Assembly (NCBI GenBank): GCA_030248065.1
Contig: JASAMV010001682.1
Coordinates: forward strand, 1 to 64,000
Reading direction: 5' to 3'
DNA: 64,000 bases
DNA from: Rhynchonema sp. JSB1_4
Taxonomy: Eukaryota > Nematoda > Chromadorea > Monhysterida > Xyalidae
The notes beneath the pieces are model-generated. The model had not been told where the DNA came from, did not search any database, and worked only from the letters and a program-made list of their open reading frames with translations. Below are positions 22,582 through 33,844 of the stretch, one piece after another; position 1 is the first letter of the stretch; the number at the start of each line of letters is the position of its first letter. The position numbers and the translations under genes are program-made.

Positions 22582-24621
22582 CCTGAACATCCTCGATGAT
22601 GAGCTTGAATTTGCGGAAATCATCGGCCGTCTGATTCAAGTCAGCAAGCGACATTTCCACCACGCGACCCTTAAGGCCTTCGGATGCGATCTCTGAAAAT
22701 TAAGCTCATTTTTTGTGCTGTGTCGCGAAAAATATACTCTGACAATACTATCGGGAGAAACTTTTCAAACGCGCTGCCTGGTCCGGAAAGCGCACGCAAC
22801 TCGCGCAGCCAGCTGAGTTTAGCAGGATTTCGCAAATCACTATGTTAGTTTATTGCGTCGGCACCAACTCATTAATACATAGATAATAACGTTAAGTGGA
22901 AGAAGCATAATTACAAGACTACACAAGCCAAATCACTATGTCAGACTTGTGTGTTGAGTGGCATTCACGTGACCGCTGCAATGCGCTTTGCGGATCAGGC
23001 AACGCGTTTCAAAAGTTTCTCCGAGTATTGTCAGAGCAGAGCACATGTAGGTTCATTACGCTTATCCAGATGATACTAGCACACAACGCAACGCAGCATG
23101 CAAATATGGCACGACAGTAAATGTAAACCAAGAGCTTAAAATCCATTTTTAAAAATTAAATTTAATGCGTTGAGCCGCCTTCACCAGAAAGAATCAATGG
23201 GGCTGGGGGAGATTCAAAATTCAACAAATACTTACTGGTGCCCTGTGTTCGGTTGACCAGCGTTGTGCCCATTTTCCGATTCGTAAATTGACCGGGTGCG
23301 TACACTTCGTACCACTCCTTGCGCGTAAACGGGTCAACGCTAAAAAAAACATTGGCAATTTGATACAGCGTGACTGTACGACTGCAGTTGCGAAAAAAGG
23401 CACTAATAACAAGGGGGCTCGACCGCACTTCCAATTCCCAAACTGGGGCTCCCATAACCCTACCAGCCAGCAGGTGAGGTGAGACTGAGAAACAACAACA
23501 CCAGAGGGCAGTGTAGTTCCTGGTCCGGAGGGGGAGATAGCGGACCCCCCGTTTTTTTCGGAGGGGGAGATAGTGTACCCCCGAGGGGGGGGGGGAGGGG
23601 GGGGAAGACCCAAATTCGGGAAAAAGTCACTTTTTGAGGGAGAAAATTTGACCTATTTTTGCCCCTTTTTGGAAAAAATTCTTCATAAAAAGGGTATTTT
23701 GGCGACTTTTGAGAACATTGACCTAAAAATCACACATTTTAGGCCTAAAAATGCCCATTTTAGGCCTAAAAATGGCCATTTTAGGCAAAAATTGGGGGAG
23801 ATAGTGTACCCGGAGGGGGAGATAGGGGGATAGTGTACCACCCGAGGGGGAGATAGCGTACCCGAGGGGGGGGACCCCCCCCTCCCCCCCCAGGAACTAC
23901 ACTGCCAGAGGGAATCCCCATCTCCCCAAACCAGCCATTACATTCACTGGACTGGCCCCAGTGAAATAATAGAACCCCGTATTTTACACTTTCGAAAAAT
24001 ACGGTTTTTTTGACGGTTTGTGTGAAAATACGTTATTTTGGGTTGTGGGTATCCCTCCACTATCCTTATACATAAGGGTTCTTCACTGGTTTTCTTTCGG
24101 TTTTTTGGAACTTTTCCAAAATTTAAAAAAAAATCGGTTTTCCCGCAAGTATACCGTAAAAACCAAAATACAAGGGAAAACTTGCGGGCCGGGAAAAACT
24201 TTTTTTCGAGAAAAAACCGAAAAAAACTTTTTTCCCCGAGACCCGGAAAAATACGTTTTTATTTTTCCGGAAATTTTTCCAAGTGGCAACTTTTGGAGAA
24301 AAAACGTTTTTAAAAAAAAATTCCGAGATATTTTCAAGGGTTGTGAAAGGATGTTGTCAAAAAACCAATGTAAATCGGTGCTAAACAGTTCAAAATGAGC
24401 ACTTTATAGGGGATTTCGTTTAGGTGGGGCTCTATTCCTTGGGCTCTATTAATTCACTGACCCCTTTTGGGGGCTCTATTCCGGGGGGCTATATTTACGT
24501 TTTTTCGCTATCGTTTTTCTATTTCTGACAATTCACGGCAGACAAACAAGAAAACTCACATCTTCTTTTTTCCGCCCTTTTTGCCTCCTTTCGACAAGCG
24601 CTTGTTCTTACCCACGGCCAT
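22582..24621 (-). CDS. RPS3A: Ribosomal protein eS1 (RPS3A), 5' three exons only
   Basis: Exons complement 24560-24621, 23236-23339 and 22582-22692 join in perfect phase. They encode the N-terminus [11 protein letters not shown], then [19 protein letters not shown] and LVNRTQGTK, then [19 protein letters not shown] and [13 protein letters not shown]. This is the first third (about 92 residues) of the roughly 260-residue small-subunit protein eS1. Exon 3 ends in a plausible donor (CAGG then GTACGG). No later exons are found: the sequence beyond is the inverted left arm, starting with this gene's own upstream region. Exon 3 itself lies on the left side of the palindrome centre and has no mirror on the right. 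An essential gene is unlikely to end here, so either an intact copy exists elsewhere or the junction is an assembly join. Confidence 0.9.
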
Positions 24622-27600
24622 ATTGCTGTCCCTTAGGTGTTGATAGCCAGCCTTGTTCTGGTTACCTACCTGAAATTGAAAATGAAAAGAAATATGCGCC
24701 AAGCGCCACCAATCTAAATCTAACCTGATCAAGCTAAAAGTTGATCACAAAAACAAAAGAAACAGAGATTAAGCCCGGCTGGGCCGGGATTTTGGACGTT
24801 TGGCTCGGGCCGGGTCGGAGATTTGGAGGTTCGGGCTGGGCCGGACTGCCGTGCCGGGCTGGATTGGCCGAATTGCTCAAATCATAGATCGCAAACGGGC
24901 CGGGTAAAGTCGGCCCGGCCCGGCCCGGTCGGCGAAAAGTCCCGGCCCGGCCCGGCCCGGCCCGGTGGAGGGCTGCAGGTCGGCGGCCCGTTTTGGCTTG
25001 AGGTCGGCCCGGCCGGCCCGGCCCGGTCAGCCAATTTTCAAGGGCCGAAAACTAAAAAAGTCCAAAAAGCTGAAAAAAATCGAAAATTTTCTGCATAATA
25101 CTTGTTTTCACTGGTTGGTTGGTACAGCTGGGGGAAGGGTAGGTAGGTAGGTAGGTAGGTACATTGACGCGCCATCCTGATGCAGTACGTAAGTCGCTGC
25201 CCCAGTTGGTATGGTACAGTAGTGTAGTAGGTATGGTATAATTTTTGGCTCAAAATGGTTTAAATCGGTATTTTTCACTCCATATAGGCGAAAATCGCGC
25301 CGAGCACGCGCGAAATTAGCGCTTAAGAGTACATTCTCATCAATATGTAGACATAAAATTTTGTTCCCGGACGACTCCCCCAGCTCGGCCGGTCGGCGGT
25401 ACTACAGTAGGTAGGTTGATTTGCAGGCAGGCTTTTTTGAGTTGGGCAGTAGGTTGATTGCTGCAAAGCAAAAGCCTGGGTATGGGTAGCTACTGCTTCT
25501 TTCTTCAAAACGATGACTGAAAAGATCAAGAACTACCGAAATTTTATTGCGCGAAGCGCAAAAATTTTAAAAAATTTTGGTTCAAAAAATGGTAATTTCG
25601 TTCAAATTTAGACAGACGGGGCCGGACCGGGCCGGGCTGTGGCCCGGCCCGGCCCGGTCCCCCCGAATCCCCTTCCGGCCCGGCCCGGCCCGGCCCGGTC
25701 GACCAACTCCAAATTGCGGCCCGGCCGGCCCGGGTTGGCCGGGCCGGGCCAGCCCGTTTCCGATCTCTGGCTCAAATTTCAAGCGAAAACCGGGGTTTTG
25801 GACCAAAAATTTCCAAAAATCGCGCTTCGCGCAGAGCATATGCATATTTTTTTGTGGACCCAGGCGGAACCGGTCCAAAAGAAGCGAATCACAAAAACAC
25901 AAACATGGTTCCCCAAGAAAATTTTGCTAATTTTGGCTTTTTGGGCGATTTTTTCCTTTGACCCCGAAATCGGGGCCGGGCCGACCTTTGGCTCGGGCCG
26001 GGACGGGAGTTTGGACTTTTGAGCTCGGGCAGGGCCGGGCTGGAGTTTTAGTCAGTCGGGCCGGGCCATCTCTGAAGTCTGAAAAGAAACATTTCCATTT
26101 CTTGATCCTTGAAAAATTCATCGTGAAAAAAACGTAATAAAAGAGAATAAACATGTGTGGAGGAACATTTTGTCCCATGTGGGAGTGCGCAACGATCCAG
26201 CTCTTCGCCGCGCAAGCATTGTTTGTAAACCGACCCGCAAACCGTGACCCACAGCTCAACACCGGCCGTGCATTGTCAGACCACACCGCCACGCAGTGCA
26301 TTTGGGTGGTCAGTTTCACATTTTTCTTGATTCCCTGGTGGAATGTGCTTTGTGGTTTCCCTGTTTGTCCAAAGATCGTAAAAGGTGTCCATTGGGCAAA
26401 CGTGCGGGATACGGTAGGGTGTCCATGACGTTAACTCGACGATTATCTGCAGAAAGCCACAGATTACGGCACGGGTGAACATAAATGAACCAACAGTCTC
26501 TTTCTTGTTGCAGCATCGAACCGTGAGCGCGAGGCATAAGGCTGCCGAGTCCAGCCCACCCGAGGCACCGTTCATCGTGGCGTGGAAATGTGTTGCAGAG
26601 GGCGTGCCCTCCCCCTGGTGTTCGGCTCGGAGCATTTATCAGTCCCCGAACCAAAGGTGGTGTCCACTTTGTCAGCAACGATACTCGAACAATGCTGGAC
26701 TATACCGATCAGCGCTGAAAATCTCTTTATGGTTCGCTCAGAGTTTCCTGTTGATGCATGTACTGCGTTTTTGGCATTGTATGTGCATGAACTTTTTAGT
26801 TTTTCACTGGTTTTTGCTGCCTGTACGATTTCATTTGCTTTAGTCTCTTTTTCAATTAACTTGTGTTTTGTGTTGTTTTTGTTGGCTGATTGTTCATGTC
26901 CGCGTTTTATATGCTTGCCACTTTTCTAGTTCTTGAACTTCACACGACTCGCGCAATGGTTCACACATTTGTATAGTCCAACCACTAATTCATGAGACGA
27001 CTTATTTTGAAGTTGACTGAACGGATTCAATAATGTTCCGTTTCCACGTATTTCGGCAAAATGAAAGAAAGAAAACGCACGTTATTTTTAAAGACACGCT
27101 CTCCACCTCTGTGTGTAATTTCTTAACTGTTCAAAACATTTGTGTGTTGAACGACGTTGCTGTTGGCGCAAGCATAGAACAATAATCCCTAGGTCAGCCA
27201 AGCTAAAACTACGCTCTCTGCGTCTCTTGCCAATCTCTTTCTTTTGTTTGCGAAAACACGTGTAACGGCGGGTACTTTTTAGTCTGGCCAAGCAAGCTTT
27301 AAAAGAGTCGTCTCATGAGCACGTGGATGGACTTTACTAAGTTGGCGATCTTGTCGTCTTCCACCCATATCGTCACTAAACATTAACAAATCGTGCAGCT
27401 ATATGTATGTGCAACATGCGAAATTTCACTGCAGTTGCCGACGCTTTTATAACACATGATCAGCTTTGACGTGCATGTGGAAAGTCAATGACGCGCAGCA
27501 CGTTTTGTTGGTCCCACGTCCACTGACTCTTTGTGCACTTTTTCATCACCGCCGGTAATTTCCGCTGTCGTCCACGTCTGAACGTTGTTTTATACGTGCA

Positions 27601-28949
27601 TAAAGGGGCATACAGAACATGGAATGATGGTGCCAATTTTACGAATTTGGAAAGAAATACATAAACAAATTAGATAAAGAAACTGATAATAAATAAATAA
27701 ACCGATGTTCGCACAAGACGATGCGTACATCGCTGTTTACGTTGTTGTGAAGTCGAAAATGAGTTAAACGGGTCACAGTTTCTGGCGTCGTGCTGCTTGC
27801 GTGCTGGTGGGCGTGACACAATCGCAATTATGAAGCATAGCCAGTCTTTTGAGCATAGGTTCGTTTCACTCAAATGTGGACTGGCACTTTTTTCCACAAA
27901 TAATAAACACGAGTGCACCAACTGCGGAGAGTACACCTGGTATCCAAAGGTTGCACAAACTGTTTTCGCAAGAAGTTTTATCAATGTCATGGAAGCTTAT
28001 GTACATGGTCAATCCCCGGTATACACATGTCCTTGTCTGAGCAGTATGTATATACCAAGAGTATTGCACTGTACTGAGTGTCACACGCAACCACACGCGC
28101 GAGAGCCAGCGCGCGCAGGCATAGCAGCTCGCTGATGTTTCGCGCATTCTTCTTATGTACGGGAACCATGGTCTGGCACCGCTTAGGCACGGACTTGTGC
28201 ACCAGGGGGTTCTGTCAAGCAAGCTTACCACAAAGCCATCGAAGCCGAGCAAAAAACTGGGCCAGGCGACAAACGCTGTTGCGTTTGGACAAGCTGAACC
28301 TTTTTGCGGCCTACAGTACCTGTGCGACGTCGAAGGTGATGCGTACTGTGCCTTGTGCCAGCAACCCAGTTCTTCATTTTGTCGGTTTTTCGTGCCGTGC
28401 TTGTGTCAACGCAACGGTTTGCTGAAGAAAAACACGTCATGTCTAAAAACCACACAACCAGCGTCCTGAGTATGTGTTTGGCTTGTGTGTTTGCACTGCA
28501 CCATGCCAACCGGCGTTCACATATGTAAAATTTCGATTGTCGAAAAGCGTATTTTTCTCGTGCCCACACACAGTTTCAACGGAAGCAGTGTGTTATTGAT
28601 ACATTTTTGGAACTTTTTCAGCAGATTGGAAATTGTACTTTAGTCAGTGAGCTCGAAAACTGTGATTCGGTCATTAGTTCACAAAACTTGTCATGTGCCT
28701 GCATTCAACTATAAGTTCAGTGTGCTACTCGTATGTAGCACGTACAAAGTGAAATTATCTGTCTTTTCACGTTATTTCTAGTCTTTTTTTAAACAAAAAA
28801 GTCATAAACAAAGTTGCACGCGGCAGTATTATTTTGGCGATAGGAGGCTGTCCCCAGTTATTATTATTCAAAACGTTGGCTGATGTCCAACATTCTTCTG
28901 CACAAGCGATTATTGTTTCTGTTCAGCAACAACAACCAAGTAACCCAAA

Positions 28950-31476
28950 ATGAAGACCATTTTGGAGCGCGAGCTGTCGCAGCTGGACAAGGAGAAACGA
29001 CTGTGTCACGCGTCCACGTTGACGATGAGGCAATTGGAACATTTGATTTGTGAGAATTTGGGCGAAACCTGGACAGTGACCGATTGGCGCGTTGAGGAAC
29101 CCAGCGAAAAGGGCGTGTTTTCGGTGAGTGAAACATCGCATCCAAGTCATAAAAACCATATGTGCGCCGGTCAAGTGTAAACCAAGCAACCAAAGATGAA
29201 CCGTAGCGGTTTGCTTTTATAGTTCCTGGTCCGCGTGCATCTCACGTGGGACGCCTGGCCCTCCGAAACGCACCACTTGCCCGCGTCGGTGATCATCAAA
29301 TTCCCGACAGCTCAACGCATCAAACTTACCACCGACATGGATGCATTCATCCACGCTGTTCGTAAACATCAAATCACAAACGTGGCATTGTATCTTCGCG
29401 TAAACCGGTGATGGATAATCGCATCTGATGATTTGCAGACGCACAACAACGAAACTGCGGTGTACGAGCTGTTCGTGCAGAATAATGTCGGTCCCGAATC
29501 CTACTTACGCACGATACCGTGTCCGTTGCCTTATGTTTACGGCTGCAAAACGTGGTCCGGTATGCGCTCCGAGCATTTTTAAACGCGTGCTCATTGTGCA
29601 ATGCTTCTAGTCCGTCATTGTCAACGTTTGACGTTGATATGGCTTGCAGGTGTGACGGCAGTTCGAGTCGGCAACGAAGCGGCCTACATCGTCATGGAGG
29701 ACCTGACGGACAAAGCGACCAACTACGGTATGGTCGCCGCTGAACAAATGACACGCGGACAAATGGAACAGGTAGGCATACTATGTAGGATCGTAGGCTT
29801 TTGGGTACCCCGAGCTGTTGTATGCACAATACCTGATCCGGACTCGGCCACGTTTCCCTTTTCATATGCGCAAATGTACCCTGAAGGTCGGATTATATTA
29901 CTGTGGTCCATTCAAGTGGTCAAATCACTTCGTCAGCTCACTTTGCACAGTCGTCAACTCAGCCCGAATATCCACGTACAGGTTTGGAGAACTGCGCACG
30001 TACACTAGGGACTGTTGTGAGTTGACGAACTGATTTGGGCACTTGAGTTGACCATTGTAATATTAGCCAGAAGGTCGCAGAATATCAAAATATGCATATT
30101 GTACGTTGAATAATAATGGTTTCCCACAGACCCTGTCAGCGTTGGCGCGCCTGCACGCATGGTCGTTGGCTCAAAACCTGTCGACAATCACCGACTTCAG
30201 CACCGTTGAATCACATTGGCACAACATCCTGGCCACGGCGTATCAGGCTTTCAAACATTACGTGCTGACACAAGCCAGACTGGGCAACATTCGTTAGTCA
30301 AACACGGGGGGACTGCAGTCTGCGTAAAATGGAAAGGGCACAATATATTGTTTTGGAAGTGAGTGCGAATTCTTCTAAAGTTTGAACCGCATGCCAACAG
30401 CAAAGTAGCCACGTACTGAGTTCGCGATCAAATCGAAGTCTGATAACGTTTGGGGTATTGACCAGCGTAAATGTTGTTAATTTGCTCGTTGGAAATACGT
30501 AGTTATACGCTGATCGAAACTGCATAGTGACGTCGGCAAAACTTACAATTGGAGTCAAATGCAATACAGATCCGATCCTATCCGATCTCGATTAGTACGA
30601 TTATTTTTGCAGCGGATCGACTTTGCGAGCGCGTTGGCGACGTTCAAACGACAGGTCACGAGTACACGTTGATGACACAACTGAACAGACAGTTCGCAGT
30701 GCCCGATTGTTTGGTGCACGGTGATGTGCATGGCAGCAACGTCATGTTTGAGATGGACCAACACGCGCAACCCAGTGGCGATGTCAGGGCGCTGCTCGAC
30801 TGGCAGGTTATAATGGCCCGAAATGACGAGAAAACACACCACTGGCTAATTGTATTGTAGTTGATGACAGAGTATCCAACAAAGACCTGTCTCAACTACA
30901 TTCCAAAAACCCCGTCAGCTGTCGCATCGTGGCAATCAAATGACCGATGTTGCGTGTCTGTTCTTCTTCTCCGGGACGAAACGATCGCATTTCGAGAGCT
31001 TGATTTCCGTCTACTATCGTGCATTCAGCGAACAGCTGGAGAAGCATGGTAAGCAGCAAAGATGGAATGCTCGAAATTTCGGCTCAACGCAATTTTCCAT
31101 CAATCGCAGAGCAAAAAAGAATGACATTTTTTGCCGAAAACGGCGACGTGCACGTCACACAGCAGCAACTGACAGACTTGTTCTGGCCGACTTACGCGTG
31201 CGTGATCAAATGCTGGCTGCCCATTGCGTGCAACATTGTCACAAAGATGGAAAGCGGTCAGAATGTTACTAATCGTACAGATACATACTGTATGTAGTAT
31301 CTTTAATTTTTAACACCAAATTATCCCATCCAGGTGAAATACAAGTGCGAAATTTCAACAAAATCAACGATTCGATGATTGAGACCACTGAACGCGCGCT
31401 CACTGACCTGTACGATCTGATTGACGACCCGAAATCTGGGGCTGTGATCAAACGTATAATAAACAACAGTCGGTGA
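28950..31476 (+). CDS. EcKinase/CHK-like small-molecule kinase, right copy
   Basis: Nine exons join in frame to 442 codons plus stop: 28950-29123, 29223-29357, 29439-29559, 29650-29771, 30130-30292, 30613-30806, 30919-31048, 31110-31256 and 31334-31476. The start is MKTILERELSQLDKEKRL. Kinase features: VIIKFPTAQRIK (ATP-binding lysine region), ETAVYELFVQN (helix C-like glutamate), YIVMEDLT (hinge), VHGDVHGSNVMF (Brenner catalytic loop with Asp and Asn), ALLDWQ (metal-binding Asp) and GNQMTDVACLFFFS. The length matches the aminoglycoside-phosphotransferase-like EcKinase/CHK family of arthropods and nematodes. No signal peptide or TM segment is seen, so it should be cytosolic. Substrate unknown; ecdysteroid or choline-type phosphorylation is family precedent only. 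Confidence 0.87.
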
Positions 31477-32208
31477 TGTGCTGCACTAATACAATTGGAC
31501 ACTCGGAGGCGTGCTCTCATGTGATTGTGTTCCTTATTTTGGTAAAGTATATCCCCAGTTCTGCTCACAAATTTTAGTAGTTTCTTCATGGTGTTGTGTT
31601 GTGTCCGTGTCATATTTGAGGTGCGTTTTGCATGGGTATATTTTCTCTGTTTCGTGGCGGATAAACATTGATATCTGACATTTTGTTTGGACTTGCATAC
31701 TTTTGGACTTGGTGTAATATTCATTAATGAACAAAATGGTTGGTCCACTCTAGGTTTTGACTGTTAGTGTTGCTGAAAGTCCATCACAAAATCTGAGATT
31801 CCCAAAATGGAACCCTGCATTCGTTCATTAAATCACTCAGACGTTGCGATGCTGACTGACATCAATAAGCAACATAGAACGTTGGAGGCGCCCCTGAGAA
31901 ATCATCGGCCTGGAATTAAAATTGGCAGCTCATGCGGTGGCAGCAGTTTTTTTTCGCTAGTCACGGAAAACAATGTAACGTCGTGAAGCCAAACTGTGCC
32001 GACTCACATAAACCTGTTCAAAGCCATCATTTTGTTGCAATTGATTCGGGTGCATCTGCCATGCACTCACAGCAACCGGTGGCCGCGCCCAGACAGCTGC
32101 AGGTGCACGTCGTGTTTGACGCTTGTAATAGTCGTCCATATTGTGCAATCAGGGGTCTTCGACTGATGTTGTACATCAGGAAGCATATCGTCGATCGACA
32201 CAAAATTA

Positions 32209-33153
32209 TCAATATCCAACCGGATTTGATGCCGTGCAGCATTTTCGACAGAGATAGTTGATAACGTACAAGATCAGATGAAACAATGATATGACGGATG
32301 TGCCGAGCCAAAGACCGAAATGACCGCCAAACTGCGCGATGAAGCCATCCCATTTGATGGCCAACTGTTGGTCGATCTGCGTGTACTGCAACGTGCGATA
32401 ATCTGACTGCGTTTCCGTTGATGTTGCACGCGAGCATGAAACGCATGTCTTTTTGTGATCACATGGCCGTCTAGTGCACTCTCACTGACGATGACCTGGT
32501 GCGCAGGCCGGTCAAAACCTACGACCAAAAATCTCATCGCAGTACAACTCCAACAGAGCTGACTTTATCTATATGAGTTGCCAAAGCGTTCCACTGCTTT
32601 GAAAACTTTACCATCATTTCCTTATAGCCAATGTGGAGATTGAGATTCGACTTTTCATACATCTTGCCGTAACCGTCGTATCGGTCCAGACGGCTGAATG
32701 TGGCATTTGGGTTGTCAAGCGACGGGGCGATGTCGGTCACATCATAGCCCCTAGTTGTTAGAAACGAGCGAAACTATGAAAATTGAGCACTAAAGAAACA
32801 GAATCATAGAAATTGGTATAGTGCAACAACAGCTAATGCAGAATTTATGTCCACTGCGTTGCCTGATCCGCCAAGCACATAACGCGCGATGCAACATTAC
32901 AAGCACAGACAGGCAGTCAGCTTTGGCTGCGTGGGTGTGTTTATAATGTTGCATCACGCGTTATGTGCTTGGCGGATCAGGCAACGCAGTGGACATAAAT
33001 TCTGCATTAGCTGTTGTTGGACTATATAAAGAAATTACCGCTGTGATACGCTTCACGAATGACGTAGCCGAAATCAGTTTGACCGTAGAACTTTTCTGGC
33101 GCCAATCGCCAGGACAGAAGTAAACCGAACGTGGCTGCTGCGTCATGCAACAC
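32209..33153 (-). pseudogene. DEG/ENaC 3' exons with TM2, right-arm copy
   Basis: Three exons: complement 33039-33153, 32612-32775 and 32209-32406. The first two duplicate the last two exons of the left gene; the third encodes the missing end of the channel: YRTLQYTQIDQQ, then FGGHFGLWLGTSVISLFHLI (the canonical DEG/ENaC TM2 entry with GxS selectivity region), a second-half membrane stretch and a short tail CRKCCTASNPVGY. Its phase fits the left gene's last donor exactly. The acceptor of the middle exon is changed: left reads TTTTCAGAG, right reads TTTTCATAG, so the usable AG moves two bases and breaks the frame. Upstream exons are absent in this arm. Left and right copies are thus complementary broken halves. 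Confidence 0.85.
32819..33024. mobile_element. Hairpin MITE inserted in right arm only
   Basis: A ~205 bp palindrome with ends (TA)GTGCAACAACAGCTAATGC and GCATTAGCTGTTGTTGGAC(TA), flanked by TA. The left arm at about 13400-13412 carries the uninterrupted site. It lies in the intron between two DEG/ENaC exons. Related terminal sequence occurs at the palindrome centre (22745-23040). Confidence 0.75.
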
Positions 33154-33570
33154 CTGTGGCATTTTCGGCATCACTGCAGTCAAACGGTTCCGTATCCCTT
33201 TCGGCCAGTGAACCTTTTGGGCCACCGCACTTTTTGGGCCATCTTACTTTTTGGGCCACGTTACATTTCGGACCAGGTACCTTTCGGACCACGTACCTTT
33301 TGGCAGGATGGGCAAAAAAAATTTTTTTATTTTTAAAAAAGGTTTTTCAAAAAAATTAAAAAAAGATTTTTTTTAAATTTTTTCGAGGGAATAAAATGTT
33401 CTAAAATGTCCAAAAAATGGCCGTTTTGGGGGTTATTTTTTGTCATTTTTTCTCAAGGGTCGAAAAATTTTCGTCACAAGATCCCCTTTGGGGCATGTAT
33501 TTCGTATCTAAGATGCCCCAAATGATGTTATTATACCTTCCCGTGATCCCTGGGACACAGTATGCATGTA

Positions 33571-33844
33571 TTGGTTGCACAATGACTTTATAAGAATTGG
33601 TCAAATTTTTTCCCTGAATCGTAAAGAGGGAAAGTGACGGGGTGGTGACGTTGCGTTGCGTGATCGCACACAAAGCATGTAGTAAAGAGAATGTTTCAGA
33701 CCTGCGGCAACGTGGTTGATCTGCTGGATTATTTTCAGCTGAAAATGTTTTGTGAGAATCACAAATAGCACAGTAGTTAAGAGTGACTGAACGTGAAAAT
33801 CAGGATTGATTTGATGAATTCTTATATGGTCATTGTGCGACCAA
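33571..33844. mobile_element. MITE with TA duplication, right arm only
   Basis: A 274 bp element. Ends are TTGGTTGCACAATGACTTTA and, inverted, TTGGTCGCACAATGACC, flanked by TA on both sides. The left arm preserves the empty site gcatgTAcctac near 12420. A second copy is at 57998-58271. Confidence 0.85.

Larger units (their letters stand above)
10621..22812. repeat. Left arm of ~24 kb imperfect inverted duplication
   Basis: The left arm mirrors 22968-35053: paired positions sum to about 45,670-45,695 over most of the length (for example the kinase stop at 14214 pairs with 31476, and RPS3A ATG 21060 with 24621). Identity is high, with scattered substitutions, indels and arm-specific insertions. 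Close to the centre (from about 22240) similarity falls, but it can be followed through short blocks to about 22812. The arm contains the last two exons of the DEG/ENaC gene, a kinase gene and RPS3A exon 1. Confidence 0.9.
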
